Positions 43,638 through 53,275 are shown, counted from the stretch's first letter. The stretch is 64,000 nucleotides of DNA from Aequorivita viscosa (GCF_900106795.1 NZ_FNNS01000004.1:1-64000), one strand, 5' to 3'. Notes: generated by a model not told the origin, from the sequence alone. Translations and numbers: made by a program.

Positions 43638-44918
43638 GTGAAACAAGCTCTAATAATAGGCCACACCTTTCCCGAACCTGATACAACAGGTGCTGGGAGC
43701 AGAATGATGCAGTTGCTCCAATTGTTTCTGGAAGAAGATTACCAAATCACTTTTGCAAGCACCGCGACAGTTTCAGAACGAACGGTCAACCTAGAGTTTT
43801 ATAACATTTCAGTCAAAAATATACTGCTGAATGACGCTTCTTTTGATGAATTTATAAATGAACTGAACCCTGAAATCGTACTCTTTGACCGTTATATAAG
43901 TGAAGAGCAATTCGGTTGGCGCGTTTCTGAAACTTGTCCGAAAGTTTTAAAAATCCTCGACACTGAAGACCTTCATTTTCTTAGAAAGGCTAGGGAAGAA
44001 GTAGTGAAAAGGGACAAGCCAATTTCTGAAGCGAACCTTTTTTCGGACAATGCAAAACGCGAAATTGCCAGTATCCTCCGATGCGATCTTTCGCTGATTA
44101 TTTCAGAATTTGAAATGGAGTTGCTGCAAACCACTTTCAAGATTTCTTCTGATAGCCTGTACTATCTTCCTTTTTTAGTTGAAAGCACTACGGAGGAGCT
44201 TCCAACATTTGAAATGCGTCAGAACTTTGTCGCCATCGGGAATCTTTTACACGCACCTAATGTAGATGCGGTGCTTCAGTTAAAAAAATTATGGCCAGAA
44301 ATTAAAAAACAACTTCCTGCAGCCGAGGTTCATATTTACGGTGCCTATGCGCCCCAACAGATTTCACAACTTCACAACAAGAAGGAAGGATTTCTAGTAA
44401 AAGGCTGGACGGAAGATTTGGAAACCACCTTGAAACAATATCGACTTCAATTGGCGTACATTCGCTTTGGTGCGGGATTAAAAGGAAAACTCGTCGACGC
44501 CATGCGTTTTGGATTGCCTTCAATAACTACCGAAGTTGGTGCCGAAGGATTGTGTGGTAACCTACCTTTTGGCGGGATGATTACTGCTTCAACAGACGAT
44601 TTTATCACAATGGCAGTGCGATTGTATTCCGAAGAAAAAACGTGGCACGAAGCACAGCAAAACGGTTTTAAAATTATTGAGAGCCGCTTCCAAAAGCATC
44701 TTTTTTCCGAAGATTTTAAAAGACAAATTTTAAGCCTATCTCAAAACCTTGAAACTCACAGACAACACAACTTTATAGGGCAAGTGCTTCAGCATCAAAG
44801 TTTGCAAGCCACTAAATATATGAGTAAGTGGATTGAAGCTAAAAATACCCTGCCGCAAAGCGCCTCACCAGTGTGTTACGCCAATAGCGATGAGGTGCGG
44901 GATGAATATCGGGAGTGA
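43638..44918 (+). CDS. Glycosyltransferase, GT-B fold (group 1-like)
   Basis: 426 residues from a GTG start. The N-terminus QALIIGHTFPEPDTTGAGSR has the Gly-rich acceptor-domain loop usual in GT4 enzymes. The C-terminal donor-domain features are NFVAIGNLLHAPNVDAV, VHIYGAYAPQQI, VKGWTEDLETTLKQYRLQLAYIRFGAGLKGKLVDAMRFGLP and TEVGAEGLCG. In canonical GT4 enzymes an E-x7-E motif occupies the GAGLKGKL region; here it is altered. No polysaccharide genes adjoin it, so the acceptor is unknown and it looks like an isolated gene. Confidence 0.82.
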   Translation: MKQALIIGHTFPEPDTTGAGSRMMQLLQLFLEEDYQITFASTATVSERTVNLEFYNISVKNILLNDASFDEFINELNPEIVLFDRYISEEQFGWRVSETCPKVLKILDTEDLHFLRKAREEVVKRDKPISEANLFSDNAKREIASILRCDLSLIISEFEMELLQTTFKISSDSLYYLPFLVESTTEELPTFEMRQNFVAIGNLLHAPNVDAVLQLKKLWPEIKKQLPAAEVHIYGAYAPQQISQLHNKKEGFLVKGWTEDLETTLKQYRLQLAYIRFGAGLKGKLVDAMRFGLPSITTEVGAEGLCGNLPFGGMITASTDDFITMAVRLYSEEKTWHEAQQNGFKIIESRFQKHLFSEDFKRQILSLSQNLETHRQHNFIGQVLQHQSLQATKYMSKWIEAKNTLPQSASPVCYANSDEVRDEYRE

Positions 44919-44977
44919 TTTTTTAATTTACTATTAGCATTAAAATTCCCCATAAAGAACTGTTTTGTAAACAATTA

Positions 44978-45024
44978 ACCTCTGCGCTCTTTGCGTTTTT
45001 CCTTTGCGTACCTTTGCGTGAAAA
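44978..45024. repeat. Degenerate short repeats (CTTTGCG motif)
   Basis: Four TGCG-containing units (CTCTGCGCTCTTTGCG, CCTTTGCGTACCTTTGCGTG) are spaced about 10-12 bases apart, a low-complexity pattern common in flavobacterial intergenic DNA. Otherwise nothing is seen in the 44919-45087 gap. Confidence 0.5.
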
Positions 45025-45087
45025 TTCATGAACAGTATAATAATCAAAAATAAATATAACCCAAGTCCATTAAACACTGCCAATTCC

Positions 45088-45120
45088 TTTGCTTCCTAGT
45101 CGTGAGGTGTGTTATATTTG
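45088..45120 (+). promoter_or_regulatory. Candidate promoter of the EamA transporter gene
   Basis: TTTG at 45088-45091 and TATATTTG at 45113-45120 match the -33/-7 boxes, with a slightly long gap of 21 bases. The ATG follows 79 bases later. Confidence 0.4.
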
Positions 45121-45198
45121 AAAACGATTTAAAAGGCGGGAAAATACTTTCCAAAATTAGAAAAAGCTTCCTAAAACTTCACACAGTAACAAAATTCA

Positions 45199-46095
45199 AT
45201 GAATAAATTAAAAGGAATTGCCTCAGTAGTAGTGGGTGCTGCGAGTTATGGTTTATTGGCAACCGTTGTAAAACTTGGAAATCTAGAAGGGTTGCACGCT
45301 AGCTGACTAACCTTTTTGCAATATTTTGTGGGTTTTGTGGCGTTGGCGGTTCTTGTGTTTTTCAACAAACCAAAAAGCGACAGTATAAAAGCCTCGAGAA
45401 AAGCGAAAATAAAACTCGTTCTTTTCGGGACTTCAATGGGGCTTACCAGCTGCTTTTATTACCTCGCCATACAATATGTGCCTGTTTCAATTGCTATAAT
45501 TTTATTAATGCAAGCAATTTGGATGGGTGGTGTACTCGAACTATTTCTAGATAAAACCAAACCGGACCGCCTAAAAATCGTCGGAAGCATTGTAGTGCTT
45601 ATAGGAACCGTGTTGGCAGTAGATGTAATAGGTAATTTCCACGCCCTAAGTTATACCGGTTTGACGTTCGGGTTGCTTGCGAGTATGTCGTTTACCGTTA
45701 CCCTCACCGCCACAAATAGAGTAGAGAGTCAGTTACCCATTCTAACCCGAAGTATCTATTTGGTTATCGGCGCACTGCTTGTTGTAATGTTGTTCTGGAA
45801 CGTCGCTATTATTGAACACGTGAATATAGACAATCCTAATTTATTTTTATATGGGTTGTTTTTAGGGTTATTCGGAGCCGTTATTCCGCCTATTTTGTTC
45901 AACAAAGGCTTCCCGATTATCGGAATTGGACTGGGCAGTATTTTGGCGGCTATTGAAATTCCCGTCTCAGTGTTATCTGCCCGTATTTTGCTCGATGAAC
46001 AAGTAAATACAATACAATGGATGGGTGTTTTGCTAATAATAGCATCCGTTGTAATTATTAACTATCGGTATATCAAAGGAGATAGTCGCGTTTAA
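45199..46095 (+). pseudogene. EamA-family drug/metabolite transporter interrupted by an in-frame TGA
   Basis: One frame of 298 codons from ATG 45199 to the stop at 46095 is broken only at codon 36 by TGA (45304-45306), between GNLEGLHAS and LTFLQYFVGF. The protein otherwise has ten transmembrane segments and two EamA repeats (GAASYGLLATVVKL, TSCFYYLAIQYVPVSIAIIL, then GLLASMSFTVTLTATNR, GIGLGSILAAIEIPVSVLSARILLDE), the normal length for the family. The break falls in the first loop, so re-initiation at a downstream start would lose the first helix. It may be a recent nonsense mutation or a sequencing error. The transported substrate is unknown. Confidence 0.8.
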
Positions 46096-46310
46096 AATTG
46101 ATGTCTTTTGCGAGTGATCTATTCTTCAAATTAAAAACTCCATAGTTTTTATATGACCAATGTCAGTAAACAGCTCAAAACGGTGTTTTCCATTGTTTTG
46201 TGGGCTGGTTTTACGATGGTTTCGGGGATATAAATCGTATATTTGGAAGAAGTTGATTTGCTTCAAGGCAATTACTTTTACCTAAATTATAAAATTGAAA
46301 TTATATTTTT

Positions 46311-47123
46311 ATGAGTGCAACAAAACAATTAATTGTAGTTACAGGAGGTGCTGGCGGTATCGGAATGGCTTGTGCCCGAGTTTTTAAAGATGCCGAATTG
46401 GTTATTACAGACTATTCGCAAGAAATGGTAGATGAAACTATCGAAACACTTAAAAAAGACGGCTATAAAGCCACCGGAATTGCTTGTGATATCACCGATA
46501 AAGAGGATGTAGCGAAGCTGAAAAACTACGTCGCAGATCGCGGACAACTAAAAGCATTGATCCACATGGCCGGAGTTAGTGGTACTGTTGGCGATCCAAA
46601 AGTTGTATTCGACATAGACCTTGTTGGAACCGATATTTTAGCAGATGCTTTTTATGAATTGATGTCGGCTGGATCGGTTGCGGTTTTATGCTCCTCGATG
46701 ATGGCATATACCGTGCCTCCGAACAAAGCATACGACGTTGCTCTGGAAAATCCGCAACAGTCCGGATCTTTTGAAACGGTAAACAAATTTGTTGAAGGCA
46801 GTTCAGATATGATGTATAATTACTGCAAACGCGGCGTTCAGCTGCTTTCCTATAAAAACGCAAACAGATATGGCGCAAAAGGAGCACGGATCGTAACAGT
46901 CTCTCCAGGTGTAATTGAAACGAAAATGGGACTAAAGGCCGCCGAAGAACATCCAGAACGCATTGCAGCCATCAAAAAAGCAACTCCATTAGGAAGAAAT
47001 GGCACGCCAGAAGAAGTTGCAGACGTTGTGAAGTTTTTGGTTAGTGATGCCGCCCGATTCGTTACAGCTACCGATATTTTGGTGGACGGTGGCGTAATTC
47101 AAAACATCAAGAAAATGGGCTAA
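46311..47123 (+). CDS. Short-chain dehydrogenase/reductase
   Basis: 270 residues of the SDR superfamily. The NAD(P)-binding loop TGGAGGIGMA (about residues 11-20) and the ITDYS segment after beta-2, CDITDKED, HMAGVSG (an NNAG variant) and catalytic Ser-Tyr-Lys (CSSMMAY, with MMYNYCKRG giving YxxxK) are present. VSPGVIETKMG and DILVDGGV close the fold. The acidic Asp at the end of beta-2 suggests NAD(H). The substrate is not indicated. It is a single-gene unit with a terminator at 47163-47194. Confidence 0.9.
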   Translation: MSATKQLIVVTGGAGGIGMACARVFKDAELVITDYSQEMVDETIETLKKDGYKATGIACDITDKEDVAKLKNYVADRGQLKALIHMAGVSGTVGDPKVVFDIDLVGTDILADAFYELMSAGSVAVLCSSMMAYTVPPNKAYDVALENPQQSGSFETVNKFVEGSSDMMYNYCKRGVQLLSYKNANRYGAKGARIVTVSPGVIETKMGLKAAEEHPERIAAIKKATPLGRNGTPEEVADVVKFLVSDAARFVTATDILVDGGVIQNIKKMG

Positions 47124-47162
47124 ACTTAGTTTTTGGTTTTCTGAACTATTTTAAAATTATAC

Positions 47163-47194
47163 AACCTCGTGAGTTTTTCTGCGAGGTTTTTTTA
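47163..47194 (+). terminator. Rho-independent terminator after the SDR gene
   Basis: AACCTCG pairs with CGAGGTT around TGAGTTTTTCTG, followed by a run of seven T. Confidence 0.85.
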
Positions 47195-47311
47195 TGACGA
47201 ACACGATAAAACTATTTATAGAAATAGAAACTCGTGGATATTCAATTCGGATATTATTTACTATTTTAGTTTATGAAATTATGCTGCAAACTATTTAGAA
47301 AATAGTTACAA

Positions 47312-47821
47312 ATGACAAGACCCAAACTAAAAATCGAAAAATGTATACTCGATAAGACGATTGAAATTTTATCCTTTCTGCTAATTGTGGTTTCTGCTGT
47401 TGTACTTGGATTTTACTACAGCCAGCTGCCAGAACGTGTTCTGATAGATTTTAATTGGCCTTCAAAAGATGAAAACGGATTTGGAGCCAAAGGGTTGTTA
47501 TGGACGAGTCCGATAATCTGTGGGATAATTGTAATCGCTATTTACAAACTGAACCAATACCCTTGGGTTTTTAACTATCCTTCAGAAATTACAGAAGAAA
47601 ATGCCGAATATAATTACAAGATGGCGACAAAAATGTTGCGGATTATCGGGTTGATAATTGCGCTACTATGTTTCGTGCTTACAGTTACCGCAATTTTAAA
47701 AGGCCTTGGCAACACAATCAGTTATGAACAATATTTAATGCCGCTATTCCCAGTTTTACTGATAGGAATACCTGTTTTATTTGTGATAATATTGTTAGTT
47801 CAGAAGAAAAAACCTGCTTAG
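47312..47821 (+). CDS. DUF1648-domain membrane protein
   Basis: 169 residues with four transmembrane segments. Between helices 1 and 2 lies the DUF1648 motif SQLPERVLIDFNWPSKDENGFGAKG, of the LP-(D/E)-R...HF...G form found in SdpI-like and other Firmicutes/Bacteroidota membrane proteins. DUF1648 is associated with immunity (SdpI) or signal transduction, but its role outside SdpI is unknown. The convergent DUF3820 gene starts directly after its stop, with no gap. Confidence 0.8.
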   Translation: MTRPKLKIEKCILDKTIEILSFLLIVVSAVVLGFYYSQLPERVLIDFNWPSKDENGFGAKGLLWTSPIICGIIVIAIYKLNQYPWVFNYPSEITEENAEYNYKMATKMLRIIGLIIALLCFVLTVTAILKGLGNTISYEQYLMPLFPVLLIGIPVLFVIILLVQKKKPA

Positions 47822-48052
47822 TTATTTCTTAATCAACTTCTTCACTAACCCTTCAAGACCATTGAGTTTTAGTTCGTACATTTCAGCCATCATCCTTCCC
47901 AATTTACCTTCAGGAAATCCTTTTTGTTTAAACCAAACGAAATAATATTCAGGAATATTGGCTAGATAATATCCTTCATATTTCCCAAATGGCATTTTGT
48001 AGTTGGCAAGTTCGATAAGGTGATTGGGGTCTGGGCTACTTCCAAGGTTCAT
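47822..48052 (-). CDS. DUF3820 family protein
   Basis: 76 residues from ATG 48052, which overlaps the upstream DUF922 stop by 17 bases. The frame is open to ATG 48106, but that would overlap further. DUF3820 hallmarks are MPFGKYEGYYLANIPEYY, WFKQKGFPEGKLGRMMAEM and ELKLNGLEGLVKKL. A putative quorum-sensing regulator annotation exists for this family, but evidence is thin. Together with the DUF922 gene it forms a small minus-strand operon. Confidence 0.82.
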   Translation of the reverse strand: MNLGSSPDPNHLIELANYKMPFGKYEGYYLANIPEYYFVWFKQKGFPEGKLGRMMAEMYELKLNGLEGLVKKLIKK

Positions 48053-48566
48053 ATTGGGCAAGTTGTTTGGCGATTCGTTTTTCCCATTGTATCTCCTTTT
48101 CAACATTTTGGGAATGATCTGTTTCTACGTCAAATTTCTTTTGCATCGCTTTCCGTTGTGCTTCCACTTGCAAATAAATGCCTTCGATTTCAGACTTTAC
48201 GTTTTTTGAGAATTTTCGAGCATCCAGCTTTTTCCGAAGAATACGCGCGTGAAGTTCAGAAATATCAAAATGTGCTTGTTCGTGGTTTAAAATGTGCTGC
48301 GAAACACGTCCGGGAATAAACCAAGATTTATCGGGGCTAAAAAAGCTTTCCACAGAATACTCAACAGTTACTTCGCGTTCGCTAATAGTAAAGGAATACC
48401 CAAAATTAATTCCAGTATTTGTGCTTGCAACAAAACCAACATCGTGCCTGGGGGTTGCACGAAAGTCGCTCCAAGTGAGTCTGTGATCTTCGTGCCAGAT
48501 AATTTTTTCTGAAGTATCCTGAGGCAAGAGCAATAAGGAAATGATAAGTGCAAAAAGTAGTTTCAT
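48036..48566 (-). CDS. DUF922-family predicted secreted zinc protease
   Basis: 176 residues with a signal peptide (ending LLLLPQ). The motif RLTWSDFRATPRHDVGFVAST is the DUF922 signature, and the HEQAHFDISELHA motif in the C-terminal half carries the HExxH zinc site. DUF922 proteins are predicted periplasmic metalloproteases; few are characterised. It lies upstream of the DUF3820 gene on the same strand, overlapping it, so the two are co-expressed. Confidence 0.85.
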   Translation of the reverse strand: MKLLFALIISLLLLPQDTSEKIIWHEDHRLTWSDFRATPRHDVGFVASTNTGINFGYSFTISEREVTVEYSVESFFSPDKSWFIPGRVSQHILNHEQAHFDISELHARILRKKLDARKFSKNVKSEIEGIYLQVEAQRKAMQKKFDVETDHSQNVEKEIQWEKRIAKQLAQYEPWK

Positions 48567-48647
48567 AATAAATCGTAATCAAAAATACTTCCTAGATTAT
48601 AAAATTATTGACTGCGAACTGAAACTGAAAACTGCCGACTTTCTTTT

Positions 48648-49052
48648 TCAACCCCAATTGAAAACAATCACCTTTTCAATATCTGGATGTAGGCTTTGTA
48701 ACACAGGACAGGTTCTGCCAGTGTTTTCAAGAATTTTTTTAGATCGGTCATCTATTCCTGCCGGTAATGTTACAACAACTTCAATTTTTGAAATTCGCCT
48801 TGGATTTGCCGCCATTGTTTTTGTAACCATAGCAGTTGTTCCATCCATATTTACATTTAGGTCGTTTGCCTTAATGCCCATAACTGTAATCATACAGTTT
48901 GCCAAACCCGTAGCCACAGTGTCGGTAGGGGAGAACGCCTCGCCTTTACCTTGGTTGTCTGTTGGCGCATCGGTAATGTATTTGTTTCCCGATTTAAGGT
49001 GTTCGTTTTCTGTACGAAGGTTGCCGAGGTATGTTACTTTTGAAGTGCTCAT
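48648..49052 (-). CDS. OsmC-family protein
   Basis: 134 residues. The two peroxidatic/resolving cysteines are in TGLANCMITVMG (about residue 53) and TGRTCPVLQSL (about 115), the OsmC pattern. N-terminal TYLGNLRTE and FSPTDTVATG also match. OsmC proteins reduce organic hydroperoxides and respond to osmotic or oxidative stress. The start ATG overlaps the stop of the LysM/binding-protein gene by four bases, so the two are translationally coupled. Confidence 0.92.
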   Translation of the reverse strand: MSTSKVTYLGNLRTENEHLKSGNKYITDAPTDNQGKGEAFSPTDTVATGLANCMITVMGIKANDLNVNMDGTTAMVTKTMAANPRRISKIEVVVTLPAGIDDRSKKILENTGRTCPVLQSLHPDIEKVIVFNWG

Positions 49053-50989
49053 TCTACAATGTCGAACTTAAGTTCCTTGTTATATTTTAAAATATAGGCT
49101 GCTTGATTTGCATACCCCTTTTCTTCTGTTTTTTCATAGCGAAACTTGTTTTCGATATAAGAAGTAAGGCTTTCAGGAAGAACAGCATCGTAAATATCTT
49201 TTTCTGAAGCCAATCGAAGTAGCACGTCGTACGTTACATCAAAGCCACGAATAGCAAACCTATTGGGAGCTACGCCATATTTGTTTTTATAGCTAATTAC
49301 AAATGGTTCGCGCGCGTTTTCAGAATAAGAACGGTTTACCGATGGAAAGGTGAAATTTAGTTTTACAAGTCGAGTGCTTGATACCTCATGCCATTCGTAT
49401 GCTTCATTTTTATTTAGCGTGAAAAGACGAATGTTATGACCTGCTGGCATCGCAGCCAATACATTAACTGCGCTACTTACCAAAACTGGACTTTCAGATT
49501 CGAGTATTACCCAATTTTCTTTTCCTTCAGACATCAAACCCGAAATGTCTGTAGCTTGAATATAATCGTTTCTTGGTGAAAAAGCTTTTGCGGTTGGAAG
49601 AGCAGCTTGAAGTTTTTCTTTTTGTCTTTGCCTTTTAGAATCGGAAATGATGATTATATTTTTTCCTGAAGCGTGTGATTTAATATATTGAATCATCAAT
49701 TTTTCCAACACTGAATTTGTAGGAAGCGATTGAAAGAGGTTTTCGTTCATTGCCATATCCCGATTGCTTAATGGAGAAAAGACAGGAATGTTCTCTTTTT
49801 CCAACATTGAAGCTGCTTTTTCTACATTCTTTTGAAGTAGCGGACCGATTACGGCATCTGTATTTTTAAAATCTTTGTTAGAAATGATAGACGCTACTTT
49901 GCTGTCACTTCTTTCAGTATCATATACATCTAGCGTTACTGGAATTCCTTGGTCTTTTGCAAATTCGGCAGCCATAAGCGCTCCACTGTAAAAATCCAGG
50001 GCGATTCGTAAAGTTGGATCTTTTTTAAGTACGTCTTCTGCGATTTGAGTAGAATCATTTGCGTTTTGATTCAAACGGAACGGAAGCATAAGGGCAATCG
50101 TCTTCATTTTCTTGTTGTCAATCCTTTTTTCAAGATCGATAGTCGAGATGTCGTCTGTTGAAATAAAGCCGTCTTCCTTCGGGATTTTTAGAACCATGCC
50201 TTCTCTTAATCCGTCTTTTGCATACGGGTTAAGGGCTATGATTTCTTCTTCTGTAAGTCCAAATTTCACTTTTAATCGATAAAAGCCTTCTTTTGCCTTT
50301 ACTTCATAAAATTGGTAGTCCTCCACGTTAATTTCAGCATCATCAACAACAGATTCATCAGGTACAATAAGTACAGTACCTATTTTAAGTTCATCGCTCA
50401 ACTCAGGGTTTAAGTCTTCCAATTCAGCAACAGAAATACCGAACTTTCTGGCTATTCCATACTTTGTTTCCTTTGGTTTTACGGTGTATTCTACAGTTCC
50501 GGGTATCGGCCCGCCTATGTTTGGATTTATCATTCCTTTGTCGCCTGGTGCAGCAGGAATGATTAACTCTTCACCGGTTTTTAATTCTCGGGCATACAAC
50601 TCCTTGTTGAGTTTCTTAATTTCATCAACACTTACTTTATAAAGCAGCGCAATACCATAGAGTGTTTCTTTTCTTTGCACTTTATGGGTGCGAAGTTTCG
50701 AACCATCAGGTCCTTTGCTCACGCCATCTTTGGAAGGGAGAATAAGGATACTATTGACCTTAATTCCATTTTTTGCATCAGGGTTCAGGTTGTATAAGGT
50801 GCTTTCAGAAATATTATAATCTTTAGCTATGCTGTAAGCGGTTTCTCCCGGTTGTACTGCATGGCTGGTATAAGTTTGTTGCTGGGCTGTAGAACCACAA
50901 CTAACCGTAAGTAAAACTACTACGGAAATGTAGATGAAACACTTCAAAATATAAAGAGTCGATTTTATTGGATTGTGAAACATAGACAT
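49049..50989 (-). CDS. LysM-domain lipoprotein with C-terminal periplasmic-binding (amino-acid ABC-type) fold
   Basis: 646 residues from ATG 50989 (MSMFHNPIK; upstream GTG-like starts would overlap guaA). The lipobox is LLTVSC. Four LysM-like repeats follow (VQPGETAYSIAKDYNIS, VQRKETLYGIALLYKVS, VKPKETKYGIARKFGIS, VKAKEGFYRLKVKFGLT), each with a start of AxxxxET-Y-IA. The C-terminal ~380 residues (KTIALMLPFRLNQNAND, AFADAVIGPLLQKNVEKAA, VPVFSPLSN) form a type I periplasmic-binding fold. LysM binds peptidoglycan, so it probably senses or bridges wall and envelope. No ABC permease or ATPase adjoins it. Confidence 0.85.
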   Translation of the reverse strand: MSMFHNPIKSTLYILKCFIYISVVVLLTVSCGSTAQQQTYTSHAVQPGETAYSIAKDYNISESTLYNLNPDAKNGIKVNSILILPSKDGVSKGPDGSKLRTHKVQRKETLYGIALLYKVSVDEIKKLNKELYARELKTGEELIIPAAPGDKGMINPNIGGPIPGTVEYTVKPKETKYGIARKFGISVAELEDLNPELSDELKIGTVLIVPDESVVDDAEINVEDYQFYEVKAKEGFYRLKVKFGLTEEEIIALNPYAKDGLREGMVLKIPKEDGFISTDDISTIDLEKRIDNKKMKTIALMLPFRLNQNANDSTQIAEDVLKKDPTLRIALDFYSGALMAAEFAKDQGIPVTLDVYDTERSDSKVASIISNKDFKNTDAVIGPLLQKNVEKAASMLEKENIPVFSPLSNRDMAMNENLFQSLPTNSVLEKLMIQYIKSHASGKNIIIISDSKRQRQKEKLQAALPTAKAFSPRNDYIQATDISGLMSEGKENWVILESESPVLVSSAVNVLAAMPAGHNIRLFTLNKNEAYEWHEVSSTRLVKLNFTFPSVNRSYSENAREPFVISYKNKYGVAPNRFAIRGFDVTYDVLLRLASEKDIYDAVLPESLTSYIENKFRYEKTEEKGYANQAAYILKYNKELKFDIVE

Positions 50990-51002
50990 AAGTTCAGGTG
51001 TT

Positions 51003-52532
51003 TTATTCCCATTCAATTGTGGCGGGCGGTTTAGAGCTTATGTCATAGACTACTCTATTAACGCCTTTCACGCGGTTTATTATATTATTGCTCACTTCTT
51101 GAAGGAATTCGTATGGCAGATTAACCCAATCTGCGGTCATTCCATCTGTAGATTCCACTGCTCGCAAGGCAACTACTTTTTCGTAAGTCCGCTCATCGCC
51201 CATAACGCCAACACTATTCACAGGAAGTAGTATTGCGCCTGCTTGCCATACTTTGTCGTATAAATCCCACTTTCGCAAGCCGTCAATAAAGATGGCATCC
51301 ACTTCTTGCAAAATACGAACTTTTTCGGCAGTTATATCACCCAGAATACGAATTGCCAATCCAGGACCGGGAAAGGGGTGTCTACCAAGTAATTCTGGGT
51401 CAATTCCCATTTCTTTTCCAACACGGCGCACTTCATCTTTAAAAAGCATTCGCAGTGGTTCAACTATTTTAAGTTTCATAAAGTCTGGCAATCCACCTAC
51501 GTTATGATGACTTTTTATTGTAACCGAAGGACCGTTAACAGATACACTTTCAATTACATCAGGGTAAATTGTGCCTTGCCCAAGCCAATCTACACCAGTT
51601 ACTTGGTGTGCTTCATCGTCAAAAACTTCGATAAATGCATTTCCAATAGCTTTTCGCTTTCGTTCAGGATCAGATTCGCCTTCCAGCGCCTTTAAAAATC
51701 GTTCGGAAGCATCGACTCCTTTTACGTTTAACCCCATATCTTTATATTGGTGGAGCACGCTGTCGAATTCATTTTTTCTAAGCAAGCCGTTGTTCACGAA
51801 TATGCAGTACAGGTTTTTGCCAATAGCTTTGTGTAATAAAGTTGCTGCTACTGTAGAATCTACTCCACCGCTTAAGCCAAGTACAACTTTATCATTACCA
51901 ATTTGATCTTTTAAGGTCTGCACAGTTGTTTCAACAAAGGCTGCAGGAGTCCACGATTGTTCTACTTTAGCTATTTTCACCAAAAAGTTTTCCAACAGTT
52001 GTTTACCGTGCGTGGTATGATAAACTTCGGGGTGAAATTGAATGGCGTAGGTTTCTTCGTTTTCAATTCGATAGGACGCATTTAATACATCTACAGTGCT
52101 TGCAAGGCGGACAGCATTTTTAGGAAGTTGCGCAATAGTATCGCTATGGCTCATCCAAACGTTTGTGTTTTCGGGAATGTTATCAAAGAAAATCTCACCA
52201 GATTTAATCATTGAAAGCTTAGCTCTTCCATATTCACGAATGTTGGAAGGTTCTACACTTCCGCCATTGAAATGTGCCAAATATTGCGCACCATAACAAA
52301 CAGCAAGAAGGGGTTTATGACCTTTTATTTTTGATAAATCTGGATGCGGTGCATCTTCTGCCCGAACGGAAAACGGACTGCCCGAGAGAATTACCGCCTT
52401 AAAAGGGTCGAGGTTGTCTGGAATATTATGAAAAGGGTGGATTTCGCAATATATGTTCAGTTCCCGTACTCGTCTGGCGATGAGCTGGGTATACTGCGAA
52501 CCAAAATCTAAAATGAGGACGTTGTTTTGCAT
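51003..52532 (-). CDS. guaA: GMP synthase (glutamine-hydrolysing)
   Basis: 509 residues. The N-terminal GATase domain shows [26 protein letters not shown], the nucleophilic Cys in [11 protein letters not shown] and HPEVYHT. The ATP-pyrophosphatase domain shows the PP-loop [18 protein letters not shown], and the C-terminal dimerisation domain ends PPATIEWE. It makes GMP from XMP, ATP and glutamine. The ATG at 52532 (MQNNVLIL) is preferred to the in-frame TTG two codons upstream. It is upstream of the LysM/binding-protein gene on the same strand. Confidence 0.97.
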   Translation of the reverse strand: MQNNVLILDFGSQYTQLIARRVRELNIYCEIHPFHNIPDNLDPFKAVILSGSPFSVRAEDAPHPDLSKIKGHKPLLAVCYGAQYLAHFNGGSVEPSNIREYGRAKLSMIKSGEIFFDNIPENTNVWMSHSDTIAQLPKNAVRLASTVDVLNASYRIENEETYAIQFHPEVYHTTHGKQLLENFLVKIAKVEQSWTPAAFVETTVQTLKDQIGNDKVVLGLSGGVDSTVAATLLHKAIGKNLYCIFVNNGLLRKNEFDSVLHQYKDMGLNVKGVDASERFLKALEGESDPERKRKAIGNAFIEVFDDEAHQVTGVDWLGQGTIYPDVIESVSVNGPSVTIKSHHNVGGLPDFMKLKIVEPLRMLFKDEVRRVGKEMGIDPELLGRHPFPGPGLAIRILGDITAEKVRILQEVDAIFIDGLRKWDLYDKVWQAGAILLPVNSVGVMGDERTYEKVVALRAVESTDGMTADWVNLPYEFLQEVSNNIINRVKGVNRVVYDISSKPPATIEWE

Positions 52533-52627
52533 AGCCAAAAATACTTTTTTAATTATGAATTACGAATTCAAAAGAGAGAATTTTAACTTTTGGGTTTTTG
52601 ACTACGAATACACGAATTAATAAGTTT

Positions 52628-52712
52628 AAACCTGACAGATACTTTGAGACCTCTATCAGGTTTAAACTACATCTCAAAAACACTAAACCGCAAGTCCAAC
52701 GGATCTAAATCT
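52628..52712. repeat. Direct repeat, copy 1: hairpin plus duplicated 3' end of bshC
   Basis: Positions 52661-52712 match 53278-53329 at 50 of 52 bases. In the reverse direction copy 1 still reads DLDPLDLRFSVFEM and stop, that is the last codons of BshC with one Met-to-Leu change. A diverged hairpin (CCTGACAG...CTATCAGG, 52631-52660) precedes it, as in copy 2. The two copies bracket the YoeB-type toxin-antitoxin pair. Confidence 0.85.
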
Positions 52713-52759
52713 AGGTTTGGTTTAATTTTGTATATTTATTCTAATAAAATGCAGCAATT

Positions 52760-52972
52760 ATGAAGACAATCATTGTCCATGCGGAAAGCAGTAAAATGAA
52801 GAAAATTACAGAATATTTGAAAGCGCTAAATGTAGTTTTTGAAACTGGAGATGAAGATAACCCCTACGATCCTGAATTTGTTGAAAAGATTAAAAAGAGT
52901 CAGCAACAATATGAAGAAGGGAAATATACTACAGTTGCTAAGGAGGACTTAGAGGATTATTTAAAGACTTAA
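52760..52972 (+). CDS. Antitoxin of a YoeB/Txe-type module (DUF2683-like)
   Basis: 70 residues. The N-terminal region KTIIVHAESSKMKKITEYLKALNVVFET and the C-terminal EEGKYTTVAKEDLEDYLK fit the small antitoxins found next to YoeB/Txe toxins in Bacteroidota. It ends two bases before the toxin ATG. The antitoxin would bind the toxin's C-terminal part and repress the operon. A TATATTTA box at about 52730 could be the -7 element. The pair lies between two copies of the bshC 3' end. Confidence 0.85.
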   Translation: MKTIIVHAESSKMKKITEYLKALNVVFETGDEDNPYDPEFVEKIKKSQQQYEEGKYTTVAKEDLEDYLKT

Positions 52973-52974
52973 CG

Positions 52975-53238
52975 ATGGAGTATGTTCTAGTTTTTACAGA
53001 ACAAGCTAAAAAAGATATTGCATTTCATAAGAAATCAGGCAACAAAAGCATCATTAATAAAATCTATCAACTTTTAAACGACACCATTGATCACCCTTTT
53101 GCGGGGCTTGGTAAACCCGAACAACTTAAACACAATCTGTCAGGATTTTGGAGTAGAAGGATTAATAGAGAACACAGAATAATCTATAATGTGATAGAAA
53201 ATAGTATTATAATTCATTCCTTAAAAGGTCATTACTGA
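52975..53238 (+). CDS. Txe/YoeB-family mRNA interferase toxin
   Basis: 87 residues, normal for YoeB. Motifs: VFTEQAKKDIAFHKKSGNKS, HPFAGLGKPEQLKHNLSGFWSRRINREHRIIYNV and the C-terminal SLKGHY. The catalytic Glu/Arg/His/Tyr set of the RelE/YoeB fold is kept: EQLKH, RRINREHRI and GHY. The toxin cleaves mRNA at the ribosome. It starts two bases after the antitoxin stop and is complete, so the module is likely active. Confidence 0.93.
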   Translation: MEYVLVFTEQAKKDIAFHKKSGNKSIINKIYQLLNDTIDHPFAGLGKPEQLKHNLSGFWSRRINREHRIIYNVIENSIIIHSLKGHY

Positions 53239-53240
53239 GT

Positions 53241-53275
53241 AAACCTAACAGGTCTTTGAGACCTCTGTTAGGTTT
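53241..53275. terminator. Bidirectional hairpin between the toxin and bshC
   Basis: AACCTAACAG and CTGTTAGGTT pair, with inner GTC/GAC bases around TTTGA, giving a strong hairpin with A and T ends. It sits between the convergent toxin and bshC genes. A diverged copy lies at 52628-52663. Confidence 0.75.

Noticed and set aside
35248-45306. Genome-wide recoding of TGA as Trp or selenocysteine
   Set aside because: TGA serves as a normal stop in several intact genes here (for example at the ends of the 28875, 13827 and 60467 genes), and Trp is read from TGG throughout.
46153-46233. 26-codon frame MTNVSKQLKTVF...
   Set aside because: Too short to support; it has one hydrophobic stretch but no promoter or homologue I recognise.
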